DNA of 32,869 nucleotides from a virus, in the IMG/VR virus record IMGVR_UViG_3300027534_000007, positions 1-32,869 of that record, one strand, 5' to 3'. The position numbers were made by a program, and so were the translations under genes. The notes under the pieces were generated by a model. It was not told the origin of the DNA, ran no database searches, and worked only from the letters and a program-made list of their open reading frames with translations. This document shows positions 1-7,140 of this stretch, piece after piece. How positions within the stretch are numbered: position 1 is the stretch's first letter; every line of letters starts with the position of its first letter.

Positions 1-1
1 G

Positions 2-334
2 ATGTTGAATGACATCGTGCTCCTGATTGTGGGTGGCATTGGTGGTGTGATTGGCAAGCGTGCTGTATCGACAGCAGCCAAAGCATTTTCTCCACAGCCC
101 CCACAACAGCCGATGTGCCAGCCAATGATGGGTGGCTACAACCACAGCAGCTATGCCCCGCCACAGTCTGCGTATGGCTTGCCATCGCAGCCATTCGGTG
201 CAATGCCTGTCTGGAAGAACCCGGAGCTCGATGAGAGCTGGACACCAGGTCCGCCGCCTACTACGCCACCGGAACATCAAGAGCCTGACGAAGACCGCGC
301 AGAGATTGCTGCAGCTCGGAAGGAAGAAGAATGA
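2..334 (+). CDS. small membrane protein at head of lysis cassette (holin candidate)
   Basis: The 110-residue frame has a glycine-rich hydrophobic N-terminus (about residues 3-20), then a proline- and glutamine-rich, finally acidic tail. Its stop overlaps the Rz start as ATGA, so it is translationally coupled to the lysis genes. A single membrane segment directly upstream of Rz/Rz1 and an endolysin makes a holin or other lysis accessory role possible, but I recognise no family. The ATG is at the very edge of the window, so the real start may lie further upstream. Confidence 0.6.
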   Translation: MLNDIVLLIVGGIGGVIGKRAVSTAAKAFSPQPPQQPMCQPMMGGYNHSSYAPPQSAYGLPSQPFGAMPVWKNPELDESWTPGPPPTTPPEHQEPDEDRAEIAAARKEEE

Positions 335-834
335 ATCCGTTGACCCTATACCCAACAATTGCTCTTGTAGCACTTCTTGCAATAGGCGGTTTCTACAAGT
401 ACGGCTACAGCAATGGCTGGGATGATCGGGATACCGAGACTCAAATCGAGATCGCTCGTAAGAACGAAGAAGCTCGAGTCAAAGAACAAGAGATGGCAGC
501 AGTTGTTTCTGCCAAGGAAGCTGAACTTAGAAAGGCCAATGATGTTGTCATCAAAAAGCAAACTGATCTTAATCGCCTCATTGCTACTGGCCGGGTGCGC
601 CTCCCCACCGCCAGTTGTTCACAAGCCAGCGTCAATCCCGCCTCTCCCCCAGGAGATAGGGACAAAGCGCCAAGCCAACCTGACTCAGCGACTGACGGAC
701 CTTCTGATTCCGAACGAGAAACCCTCCAGCTCATCGCCCAGATCGCCGCAGACGGAGACCGGGCAATCAACCAGCTCAACGCCTGCATCGACGCCTACGA
801 AGAAGTAAGGAGCAAAGCAAATGGTAACCCCTGA
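331..834 (+). CDS. Rz: Rz-like i-spanin (inner-membrane spanin subunit)
   Basis: This 167-residue protein has an N-terminal transmembrane segment (about residues 5-23, not a cleavable signal) followed by a long charged alpha-helical region (about 30-85) typical of the periplasmic coiled coil of i-spanins. Spanins fuse inner and outer membranes at the last step of lysis of Gram-negative hosts. The assignment is supported by a lipoprotein frame (Rz1) nested inside it and by the endolysin gene that overlaps its 3' end by 14 bases. Sequence conservation in spanins is low, so the call rests mainly on architecture. Confidence 0.85.
   Translation: MNPLTLYPTIALVALLAIGGFYKYGYSNGWDDRDTETQIEIARKNEEARVKEQEMAAVVSAKEAELRKANDVVIKKQTDLNRLIATGRVRLPTASCSQASVNPASPPGDRDKAPSQPDSATDGPSDSERETLQLIAQIAADGDRAINQLNACIDAYEEVRSKANGNP
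542..808 (+). CDS. Rz1: Rz1-like o-spanin lipoprotein, nested in Rz
   Basis: This frame lies entirely inside Rz, in another reading frame. It encodes about 88 residues: a basic start, a hydrophobic stretch and the lipobox LLLAGC, followed by a proline-rich segment. This is the signature of an outer-membrane spanin lipoprotein, whose mature part would begin at the cysteine and pair with Rz across the periplasm. Two adjacent ATG codons (539 and 542) could start it; 542 is better spaced from the AGAAAGG upstream. The frame is open further upstream to 413, but that part lacks signal features. Confidence 0.85.
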   Translation: MLSSKSKLILIASLLLAGCASPPPVVHKPASIPPLPQEIGTKRQANLTQRLTDLLIPNEKPSSSSPRSPQTETGQSTSSTPASTPTKK

Positions 835-1450
835 ACAACTGCAACGATTGCACATTGCTCCTCAATGGGCCGAGCCACTGAACGCTACCTTTGAGCGATT
901 CAACATCCGGACTCCTCGTCAGCAAGCAGCCTTTATTGGCCAGTGTGGGCATGAGAGCGGAAACTTCCGTGTGCTTGAAGAAAACCTCAACTACCGTGCT
1001 GCCACGTTGCTGAAACTCTTTCCAAGAACACCAAAGAGAACTTGGGGATTCACGCCTGAAGAGGCTGCAGCCTACGAGCGCCAGCCCAAGAAGATCGCCA
1101 ACCGCATCTACGGCAATCGAATGAACAACCGCGACGAAGCGTCAGGCGATGGCTTCCGTTTTCGTGGACGCGGAATTTTGCAATTGACCGGCTCGGCAAA
1201 CTACCACCACGCAAGCCAAGCGCTGGGTGTGGACTTGATCATGGAACCCGACCTGGTGGCCACGCCGCAGTACGCTGCACTGACGGCCGGCTGGTTCTGG
1301 GATACCCACAAGCTCAATGCACTTGCCGAGGCGGGAAACATCTTGGCTCTCACCAAGAAGATCAACGGCGGCACCATTGGCCTGGAAGACCGGATCAAGC
1401 ACATCAACACTGCGCTTGCACTTCTGTCACAGCAAACAGAGATGGCTTAG
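821..1450 (+). CDS. endolysin, glycoside hydrolase family 19 (chitinase-like lysozyme)
   Basis: The 209-residue protein matches the GH19 endolysins common in phages of Proteobacteria. It shows the GHESGNF motif (E45 is the likely catalytic acid), the YGNRM segment (97-101) and the FRGRGILQLTG block (114-124) of the substrate cleft. It would cleave the glycan strand of peptidoglycan. There is no signal peptide, so export depends on a holin. The start is supported by AGGAG eight bases upstream. The gene overlaps Rz at its start, and its stop overlaps the stop of the leftward gene at 1447, so rightward and leftward transcription converge here. Confidence 0.92.
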   Translation: MVTPEQLQRLHIAPQWAEPLNATFERFNIRTPRQQAAFIGQCGHESGNFRVLEENLNYRAATLLKLFPRTPKRTWGFTPEEAAAYERQPKKIANRIYGNRMNNRDEASGDGFRFRGRGILQLTGSANYHHASQALGVDLIMEPDLVATPQYAALTAGWFWDTHKLNALAEAGNILALTKKINGGTIGLEDRIKHINTALALLSQQTEMA

Positions 1451-1635
1451 ATCTTGGTTTGAGCCACTTGCTGATAGCGTTCAGTGATGGTTTGGTTGAT
1501 CCGAGCATGGTTCTCATGAACTAGGACAGCTCGAGGATCTTTAGGAGGCTGGTTCAATACCGGCCTCTTGTACGTCCGGTCCTTGTGATCGATGGCTATC
1601 TTGGACACGTAGTCCTTGCTGAATGGGCTTGTCAT
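1447..1635 (-). CDS. hypothetical 62-residue protein, last gene of the leftward block
   Basis: This is a basic 62-residue protein with no recognised domain and no membrane segment. GGAGA lies upstream of the ATG, and the start overlaps the previous gene's stop (ATGA), so coupling is likely. It ends within the stop codon of the convergent endolysin gene. Function unknown. Confidence 0.65.
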   Translation of the reverse strand: MTSPFSKDYVSKIAIDHKDRTYKRPVLNQPPKDPRAVLVHENHARINQTITERYQQVAQTKI

Positions 1636-1850
1636 TGTGGGATCTCTCCGTGGAAGTACTTCATGGGTTGTGGGATCAGCTCGTTGCAGAAGACCTTGGA
1701 GATCTTGCTGACCCAGGGCTGTTCAGGGTCGAAGAACAGAACCTTCACCCGCTGGCCAGATTCGAGCGCCAGGACGTTCTTTTGGTGGTAGGTGTACCGA
1801 TGCCCTTGCCGAGCGATTCTGAGGGCTTCTGGGCCGTCTGGTGCGGTCAT
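1632..1850 (-). CDS. hypothetical 72-residue protein downstream of the tRNA scar
   Basis: I place the start at the ATG at 1850. The frame is open upstream to 2012, but that part translates a tRNA 3' end and a terminator and is unlikely to be protein. The product begins MTAPDGPEAL and contains ALESGQRVKVLFFDPEQPW, compatible with a small beta-rich domain. No family was recognised. The Shine-Dalgarno sequence is poor. A terminator lies just upstream (1899-1929), so this gene needs read-through or its own promoter. Confidence 0.6.
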   Translation of the reverse strand: MTAPDGPEALRIARQGHRYTYHQKNVLALESGQRVKVLFFDPEQPWVSKISKVFCNELIPQPMKYFHGEIPQ

Positions 1851-1898
1851 GGGAGTGCTTTCAATAGTACAACCCCGTGCCAATAGCACAGGGCAAAG

Positions 1899-1929
1899 AA
1901 AAAAGGCCTGAGTCGTTAGACCCAAGCCC
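1899..1929 (-). terminator. rho-independent terminator following the tRNA 3' end
   Basis: Read leftward, a ten-pair stem with three G-U pairs (GGGCTTGGGT with ACTCAGGCCT) is followed by TTTTTT. It works on this strand only, because the G-U pairs are lost on the other. It sits about 20 bases after the CCA of the tRNA fragment, as terminators do behind bacterial tRNA genes, so it may have been captured together with the tRNA. Confidence 0.75.
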
Positions 1930-1948
1930 TTGATTTTGCTACACAAAC

Positions 1949-1986
1949 TGGCGCGCCCGGCAGGATTCGAACCCACGACCCCTTGG
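1949..1986 (-). pseudogene. 3' end of a host-type tRNA gene (T-arm, acceptor strand, CCA)
   Basis: Read leftward the sequence has GGTC (variable loop), GTGGG-TTCGAAT-CCTGC (T-arm), CGGGCGC (acceptor 3' strand), discriminator G and an encoded CCA. No matching 5' strand GCGCCCG, D-arm or anticodon arm is found in the 100 bases upstream; that space is filled by the end of a DUF4224-like gene and the first codons of an integrase. It is therefore a 3' fragment, most like proteobacterial tRNA-Arg genes that start GCGCCCG. Such tRNA ends are the usual core of att sites. Confidence 0.8.
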
Positions 1987-2012
1987 TTCTCTTTGCTGCG
2001 CTTGCGAGCCAT
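1980..2012 (-). pseudogene. 5' remnant of a tyrosine integrase gene (first ~11 codons)
   Basis: The ATG at 2012 overlaps the stop of the DUF4224-like gene (TAATG) and reads MARKRSKENQG, which resembles the first residues of the phage tyrosine integrases usually encoded directly after DUF4224 genes. After these codons the sequence becomes the tRNA 3' end, and no integrase domain follows. I interpret it as an integrase gene cut off at an att site. The evidence is the short N-terminal match plus the gene order, so this is inference. Confidence 0.6.
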
Positions 2013-2234
2013 TACATTGCTTCCCAGTTAGGTTCAGCGTGTTTGGTTTGCTTCTTGGTTTCGGTGGTGCCATCGAACACCTTGGTTTCCTTGATCACGC
2101 AGGATTACGACGCTTCCATCAGGCCGTACTCGGTGTTCGATGCCCATGGCTTTCAAGACCCTGACTTGTGCGGAGTGCACCTTGCGGTGAGTCAGGGCCT
2201 GGATTTCCTCATACGAGAGAAAGGTGTCAGTCAC
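2012..2234 (-). pseudogene. DUF4224-like small protein, frameshifted
   Basis: A GTG start at 2234 opens a frame containing FLSYEEIQALTHRKVHSAQV and the RVRPDGSVVILRD block, typical of DUF4224 proteins that accompany phage integrases. The frame then runs into unrelated sequence and stops at 2034. A neighbouring frame continues the family pattern with KVFDG and an HAEPNWEAM end and stops at 2012-2014. The total of 223 bases is one more than a multiple of three, so a one-base indel near 2098-2106 (or a sequencing error) separates the halves. The product is probably lost or altered. Confidence 0.65.
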
Positions 2235-2616
2235 AATTTGCGTCTGCGTATTTGTCGATCATGTGATCGGCCCAAGCATCGGCCATGATTTGTTCAACCT
2301 CATTGGACTTTGCATAGATCTGCTCATCAATGTCGGAGCCTTCGAACAGATCGGTGATCTCGATGCCTTGGTAGAAGCACTTGGCACCTTCAGCCACGAT
2401 CCATTCATCGGGAGAGTCGCCACTTTCGACACTGAAGTAAACCGTGAAGTCTTTGCCACCCATGTCGATCTGTAATTCGAACTGGTGCATGGCACAAGCA
2501 GTGTCTTCTTGGTTCAAAGCAGATCGCAGATCGTCTCTGAGTTGAGGAAAGTGATCCTCATCAAGAGCCAGCAGTGAACGCTTGGCGACATCGTAGAGTG
2601 AGTTGGGAGTTGTCAT
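2227..2616 (-). CDS. hypothetical acidic 129-residue protein
   Basis: The product is acidic and soluble, without membrane segments or a recognised motif. The start ATG overlaps the stop of the preceding gene (ATGA), and its own 3' end overlaps the GTG of the DUF4224-like frame by eight bases, so it belongs to a tightly coupled run of small genes. Function unknown. Confidence 0.7.
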   Translation of the reverse strand: MTTPNSLYDVAKRSLLALDEDHFPQLRDDLRSALNQEDTACAMHQFELQIDMGGKDFTVYFSVESGDSPDEWIVAEGAKCFYQGIEITDLFEGSDIDEQIYAKSNEVEQIMADAWADHMIDKYADANCD

Positions 2617-2801
2617 TTTTTGTCTCCATCAATTTTCCAGCCCCAGTCCATGCGATCCCACGCATAGTCTTTGGCGTACTCGTCTTTTTCTTCTTCGGAC
2701 ATTGCGTTCCATTCGTCTTCTTCAATTTCAAACTCAGTCTCGTATGAGGATTGATGGTTTGCGCCGCTGTCCAGCCACGTTTTAATGGTGATCATGCTCA
2801 T
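2613..2801 (-). CDS. small phage protein resembling DUF7167
   Basis: Starting at the ATG at 2801 (overlapping the previous stop as ATGA), the 62-residue product begins MSMITIKTWLDSGAN, has a very acidic centre (EFEIEEDEW, SEEEKDEY) and ends with a tryptophan-rich WDRMDWGWKID. This pattern is common among small phage proteins (DUF7167-like, from memory). Its role is unknown. An in-frame start at 2831 is possible but would overlap the previous gene by 34 bases. Confidence 0.7.
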   Translation of the reverse strand: MSMITIKTWLDSGANHQSSYETEFEIEEDEWNAMSEEEKDEYAKDYAWDRMDWGWKIDGDKK

Positions 2802-3001
2802 GACACCCACTTCTGTCCCAGAGGACACCAAGTCACTTGCTGAGCGTCTTCAATGATGTGGCTTTGAACCACTTCTTGAAACGGATAGCCCAGTTTGTAG
2901 AAGCAATCTTCACGAATGGCAAACAGCTTTTCACCTGGATCAACATCAACAGTGACTCGCAGCTTGCCGCTTTTCAGGGTTTTGCAAGAGATCTCTTTCA
3001 T
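2798..3001 (-). CDS. hypothetical 67-residue protein
   Basis: A small protein that begins MKEISCKTLKSGKLRVTVDV and has a beta-rich look. It starts in the stop codon of the Nmad5-like gene (ATGA) and ends in the start of the next gene, so all three are translationally coupled. No family was recognised. Confidence 0.7.
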   Translation of the reverse strand: MKEISCKTLKSGKLRVTVDVDPGEKLFAIREDCFYKLGYPFQEVVQSHIIEDAQQVTWCPLGQKWVS

Positions 3002-3516
3002 GGTGCAGGCTTTGGCATCTTGGGTTGATTCTTAGGCCAGCCGGCTTTCACGAAGTCGCTCAGCACATTGGCCACTGCAGGCAGTGAAGCAACGGCTTTG
3101 GCTTCATCTGCAGGCAGATACTTTTCAAACTCAGGCAGCAGATCAATCAATGCCTTGCGAGTGGTCACGGCGTCAGCCGTGGCAGCGAGCTTGGTACGCA
3201 AAGCATCGAGACGGGCACGTTCTTCAGCAAACTCAACCAGCAAGGCTTCAACTTTCTCATTGACCTTGGGAGAGCGGCTGTATTCAGGGTGCATAACACG
3301 CACGTTGCTGCAGTGGTAGCCAGAAATATGATGGCTCTCTGTCTTCAAGAAATGCCGCAGAGCTTTGTCTTCAGCAATGGCTTTGACTTTGGGAGGCAGC
3401 TGGGATATTGCGTCGTCTTGCAACAGCTTGTGAATCTCGGTTTCGTAATCGCGCTTTGGAACATCGTCCATTGCTGCACGTACAAAAGCGTCACGGATTA
3501 CTTTGGTCAGGCGCAT
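2998..3516 (-). CDS. Nmad5-like putative nucleotide-modification protein
   Basis: From the ATG at 3516 the 172-residue product begins MRLTKVIRDAFVRAAMDDVP followed by a conserved YE..I....DDA.. segment. This is the N-terminal signature of the Nmad5 family, predicted from comparative genomics to take part in phage DNA base hypermodification. The activity is not established. The C-terminal third is helical with a KPAP tail. The start is preceded by AAGAAAGA rather than a classical Shine-Dalgarno. A strong terminator lies 25 bases upstream of the start, so a promoter is probably close. Confidence 0.75.
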   Translation of the reverse strand: MRLTKVIRDAFVRAAMDDVPKRDYETEIHKLLQDDAISQLPPKVKAIAEDKALRHFLKTESHHISGYHCSNVRVMHPEYSRSPKVNEKVEALLVEFAEERARLDALRTKLAATADAVTTRKALIDLLPEFEKYLPADEAKAVASLPAVANVLSDFVKAGWPKNQPKMPKPAP

Positions 3517-3540
3517 GATTTTCTTTCTTGGTTCAGGAAT

Positions 3541-3563
3541 AAAAAAAGCCCCCGAAGGGGCTT
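3541..3563 (-). terminator. strong rho-independent terminator with UUCG loop
   Basis: Read leftward: AAGCCCC, loop TTCG, GGGGCTT, then a T-rich tail (at least five T after the stem). It lies between the gene ending at 3582 and the Nmad5-like gene starting at 3516, so it divides the replication genes from the terminal small-gene run. The rightward RNA could form the same stem but has no T tail. Confidence 0.9.
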
Positions 3564-3581
3564 GATTGAGTGAAGTGGGAT

Positions 3582-3941
3582 TCAACCCATTCGAAGGATC
3601 TCGATACCAGCATCAGTGGTGTTGGTGATGTAGGTGTCCTTGCCCCACTCTTGGGAGAGCGTTGAAGAAATGCCTCCACGAATATCTTTTGAAGGGTATT
3701 TTCCAGAAGGAACAACTTGCACTGAGCCAATGGGAGCATCGAAATTGATCAACGGTCGGTAGTACGAAGTAAGCTCTCCGTAGGGATACTTGCGGGGAGC
3801 ACGCTGGCGCTCTTTTGGCACAGCGACTTCCAAACCGTTGCTGATTGTCTCGCCTTGTTCAGTGACGATGGCGTATTGACAACCGGAAGCCACAAGCAGT
3901 TTGATGGCTTTGTTCAATGCGATAACTTGTACCTCAGTCAT
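3582..3941 (-). CDS. hypothetical phage protein (119 residues), gene after DNA polymerase
   Basis: From the ATG at 3941 the product has an N-terminal helical half (MTEVQVIALNKAIKLLVASG), a basic linker (PKERQRAPRKYPYG) and a C-terminal half with RGGISSTLSQEWGKDTYIT and GIEILRM. This C-terminal pattern occurs in several phage proteins suspected to bind nucleic acid, but I cannot assign it to a named family. The start overlaps the DNA polymerase stop (ATGA), suggesting coupled synthesis, perhaps a replication accessory role (inference). Confidence 0.7.
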   Translation of the reverse strand: MTEVQVIALNKAIKLLVASGCQYAIVTEQGETISNGLEVAVPKERQRAPRKYPYGELTSYYRPLINFDAPIGSVQVVPSGKYPSKDIRGGISSTLSQEWGKDTYITNTTDAGIEILRMG

Positions 3942-6598
3942 GGTGAATCTTTCTTGGAGCACAACTCCATAATGATTTTTTGATCTGCTTTATTGGGCAG
4001 GGTGATTGCATGAGCCCAGTCGGGATAAAAAATGTCCAAGGCAGCACCCAGCTTTACAGTCGGGTGTTGGATTTCGGGCAGCTCTTGCCACTGCATGGAC
4101 TTGATCAGCTCACGATTGGCAAACTCGACTACCTCCACATCGTTGCGGATGAGGATGTAGATTGCGTCGTGAATCAGAGCCACTGGCTTGATGTCGTAGC
4201 GGTACTTCGATGCCCAAACTTTGCGCATGAAGTCCACTGCAGCACGGTTGTTGAGCAAGCCATAGGATTGACCCAGGGCATTGCCGGCAGTTCTTCCTTC
4301 GGCCGAAGCTTCGTAAGGCATGCCTCTGGTGCCATAGATCACCTGCTTGAGCAGAGGAGTCCTGACACGTAATCCAAACGCCACTTCCACGTAGCCGTCG
4401 ATCGAAGCTTGCTTCAGGCGCTCTTGAACGTAGGCATCCGATACCTGGTAGAGATCGTGGTATCCCTTTTCGATGGCTTTGGATTTCTCCTCGGACCAAC
4501 CCAGGTTGCTCATCATCCCGTGGTAAGTACCACCGTAGGTGAGAAGAAAGGTAGGTGCCTTGGAGTCTTGTCTTAGCTCCGGGTACTTCTTCTTGATCGT
4601 GTTGACCGAAGCAGGATCTTCAAGATCGATCTCGGGACACTGATCACGGAAGTAATAGGCCGCACGCAGTGAGTGACCGTCAAAGCCTTTCTCATAGACC
4701 GCAAGCTTGTTGGGATCCTTGGTGGTTAGTGCAGAGATGTAGTCTTCAAGCGAGTTGAAGTCAGCACCTGCAAAGAGCCAACCAGGTGGAGCTTGGAAGC
4801 ATGTCTTGATCACTTTGCCGAAGTCAGATCCAGCAGGCAGGTTCTGCATGTTTGGATCACTCGAGCTCAGTCGGCCGGAGACCGTGCCACCCAGATTGAA
4901 GCTGCCATGCAGGTATCGCATGCCATCATCTTTGAGGATGCCTCGCTCGAATGCAGGGATGAACGTGGACAGGATCTTCGTGACCTTGCCGTAGCCAATC
5001 AACGCAGTGAGCAGCTCTTTGTAGGCAGGCTCCTCGGTGTGGTTGATCAGCTTCTCGATCGTCTCTGCACCGGTTGCAGGTTGCTTGGTGTCGGTGAGAT
5101 CGAGCACTGGCAAGCCCATCAGTTCGTAGAGCAAACGCTGCAGCTGAGGACCGGAGTTCGGATTGAACTCCATGGCTTCGAATGCAGCCTTGTTCTTGGG
5201 CATGATCTTCCCAGGATTCTTGGCTTTGGCTTTCCGGTCTTCGTAGTCCTTTTTCCAGGCAGTCTCCTGCAACAGCAACTGCAGCATCTTGATGACGCTG
5301 CTGTTTTTGATGGCCGTGAGGTGAAGCTGTTGCTCGACAAAAAGATCCATCTTTACGTCAGTGATCTTGCTGTCACTCATGGGCATGCCACTCAGCTCGA
5401 TCTGGATGATCAGTTTGAGGCTTGGGAGCATCAAGCCGTTGTACAGATCCAGCTGGTTGTCCTGCACCATGGTTGGCCAGTACTTGTCCTTTACATAGTT
5501 GGTGGACAGGGCATCCACCAGGTTGTACTGGAGCAGCTCATCAAGAGGAATCTTGCGGATGTCCTTGATGTCGTCCTTGGCCCAGTTGCCTGCAAACTCA
5601 TGAGCCAGTGACTTCAAGCCCAGCACGTTACCGGCCGTCGAATTGATGGCCAGGTAGGTGATGATCTTGGTGTCGTGCATGCGCTTGGTGAGCACATCCA
5701 GACCCTTGAGCAGACCCTTGGTGTCCAGCAAGTCTTCCATCCACAGTGCGTAGATGAGTGCCTTGATGTCGTAGGAAGCGCTGTGAAAGGTCAGCTCACC
5801 TTGGTAGGTCTCGAAGAACTCTTTGAGCATGATGCGCAGGGGCACATCGGCTGCATAAAAGCCGTAGTGCGATGCCATGGATTCCTCAGGGCAGTTGAGA
5901 TTCATCGTGCCGTTCTCGAAGACGACACGCTGGTAGTCCACCGCAAAGGCAATGCCGTTGTGCTTGTCCCAGGCGAATGCAATCGTGGCCACTCCAGCCT
6001 CGTCAAAGCGCAAGGAGAAGCCTTCGATGTCACAGGTGAGGCTTGGGTGCTGGTGCAACGATTGAAGGGCTGCACGGATCTCCTGCCAGCTTTTGGGGTA
6101 CTGAGCCGAGTGGATGATGCCGCTACCAATGGCCTGGTAGTTGCCGGCCACACCTGAAGCCAGTGTGAATAGACTCAGGTCTAGCTTGGCTTGCAGCTGC
6201 GGGTTGTAGATCAGCTGCTGGTAGTTCAGACCCAGCACAACGGTCATGTGCTCGTAGCCCTTGATCTTGCAAGGAAGCACATAGCCGAAGTGAGGGTCTG
6301 CCTTACCTTGACCAGCAAGGGTCTTGAAGTAATTGGCGTCTGCAACGTAGAGGTGTTTGACACCCAGACTGTCCAAGGCAGGCAAAAGGTTGCTCAGGTA
6401 ATCTTTGATGTGCTGAGCTGGCGCTTTGCCTTCCGAGTTGTAGTCCAGGGTGAAAGCAATCATCTCTTCTTCAGCGATGCCACGTTTGATCAGGGGATCA
6501 ACGTAATTGACTCGGAGCTCGTGTTTGCTGAAAGAGGTGCTTTTCGACAAGACAGCGATGCTGTAGGCGTTGGCTTCTTTGAAGATGTGGTGACGCAT
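3938..6598 (-). CDS. family A DNA polymerase with 3'-5' exonuclease (N4 gp39 type)
   Basis: An 886-residue replicative polymerase. Proofreading motifs: Exo I CDIEG (D190, E192), Exo II SYDIK (D277), Exo III Y358-x3-D362. Polymerase motifs: SGRLSSSDPNMQNLP (575-588), motif A ADFNSLED (D613, E618), motif B R676-x3-K680-x7-Y688-G689, and motif C LIHDA (H810, D811). All catalytic residues are present. There is no 5'-3' exonuclease domain, and the N-terminal 180 residues are family-specific. It would copy the phage genome together with the helicase encoded upstream. The length agrees with N4-type polymerases. Confidence 0.97.
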   Translation of the reverse strand: MRHHIFKEANAYSIAVLSKSTSFSKHELRVNYVDPLIKRGIAEEEMIAFTLDYNSEGKAPAQHIKDYLSNLLPALDSLGVKHLYVADANYFKTLAGQGKADPHFGYVLPCKIKGYEHMTVVLGLNYQQLIYNPQLQAKLDLSLFTLASGVAGNYQAIGSGIIHSAQYPKSWQEIRAALQSLHQHPSLTCDIEGFSLRFDEAGVATIAFAWDKHNGIAFAVDYQRVVFENGTMNLNCPEESMASHYGFYAADVPLRIMLKEFFETYQGELTFHSASYDIKALIYALWMEDLLDTKGLLKGLDVLTKRMHDTKIITYLAINSTAGNVLGLKSLAHEFAGNWAKDDIKDIRKIPLDELLQYNLVDALSTNYVKDKYWPTMVQDNQLDLYNGLMLPSLKLIIQIELSGMPMSDSKITDVKMDLFVEQQLHLTAIKNSSVIKMLQLLLQETAWKKDYEDRKAKAKNPGKIMPKNKAAFEAMEFNPNSGPQLQRLLYELMGLPVLDLTDTKQPATGAETIEKLINHTEEPAYKELLTALIGYGKVTKILSTFIPAFERGILKDDGMRYLHGSFNLGGTVSGRLSSSDPNMQNLPAGSDFGKVIKTCFQAPPGWLFAGADFNSLEDYISALTTKDPNKLAVYEKGFDGHSLRAAYYFRDQCPEIDLEDPASVNTIKKKYPELRQDSKAPTFLLTYGGTYHGMMSNLGWSEEKSKAIEKGYHDLYQVSDAYVQERLKQASIDGYVEVAFGLRVRTPLLKQVIYGTRGMPYEASAEGRTAGNALGQSYGLLNNRAAVDFMRKVWASKYRYDIKPVALIHDAIYILIRNDVEVVEFANRELIKSMQWQELPEIQHPTVKLGAALDIFYPDWAHAITLPNKADQKIIMELCSKKDSP

Positions 6599-6606
6599 GT
6601 GGTTCC

Positions 6607-7122
6607 TTAAATGAGCAAGTTTGTGACCATCCTTGCTTTCATCATGTTGATCGGTGCCTGATTCTTTTCACGCAGCTCAACGATTTTCTCATCGGTGAGT
6701 TGCTTGGCTTGGCACGGGCAGGTGGCAATCAATTTTTCCAGGGGCTGGTGAATGGACTCGGGGAAGATGTGCAGATAGTCCTGCAGATCATTCGAGGCAT
6801 TTAGCACCTGGTTGATGAAGCCAATGACGAATGGCAGCTCTCTCTCATTGAGTTGCTTGAGATCAAAGAGATACTCATCCATGGTTGGTTTCAGCTGAAC
6901 GAGCAGCCGATTCCACTTGCGGGGAGGAGACCCGTTGTCACAGCTGTAGTGCACACCCTTGTAGTTGAACGACTTGTGGGAGTAGCCTCCCAGCAGGGTG
7001 TTGCGAACGATCAGAACTTCCAGACGATTCTTGAACTGGTTCTCTACCGGGCGGTAAAGGTACTCGTAAAGCGTGTCTTTGATCAGCTGCTTGGTGCGCG
7101 GATCATGTTGAAGCTGTTCCAT
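6607..7122 (-). CDS. conserved hypothetical protein between helicase and DNA polymerase
   Basis: A 171-residue, mostly helical soluble protein with a CxC motif (CPCQ near residue 136) and a basic middle region. The position between the SF1 helicase and DNA polymerase matches the small uncharacterised gene found there in N4-like phages (gp38 position, from memory). A replication accessory role is inference only. Confidence 0.75.
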   Translation of the reverse strand: MEQLQHDPRTKQLIKDTLYEYLYRPVENQFKNRLEVLIVRNTLLGGYSHKSFNYKGVHYSCDNGSPPRKWNRLLVQLKPTMDEYLFDLKQLNERELPFVIGFINQVLNASNDLQDYLHIFPESIHQPLEKLIATCPCQAKQLTDEKIVELREKNQAPINMMKARMVTNLLI

Positions 7123-7140
7123 GGTTTTCTCATTGAGGTT

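Noticed and set aside
1851-2012. Upstream extension of the gene at 1632-1850 giving a 126-residue protein
   Set aside because: The added part translates the integrase start, the tRNA 3' end and a terminator, so protein coding is unlikely.
1949-2040. A complete tRNA gene on the minus strand
   Set aside because: The T-arm and acceptor 3' strand are clear, but no GCGCCCG-like 5' strand, D-arm or anticodon arm can be found upstream.
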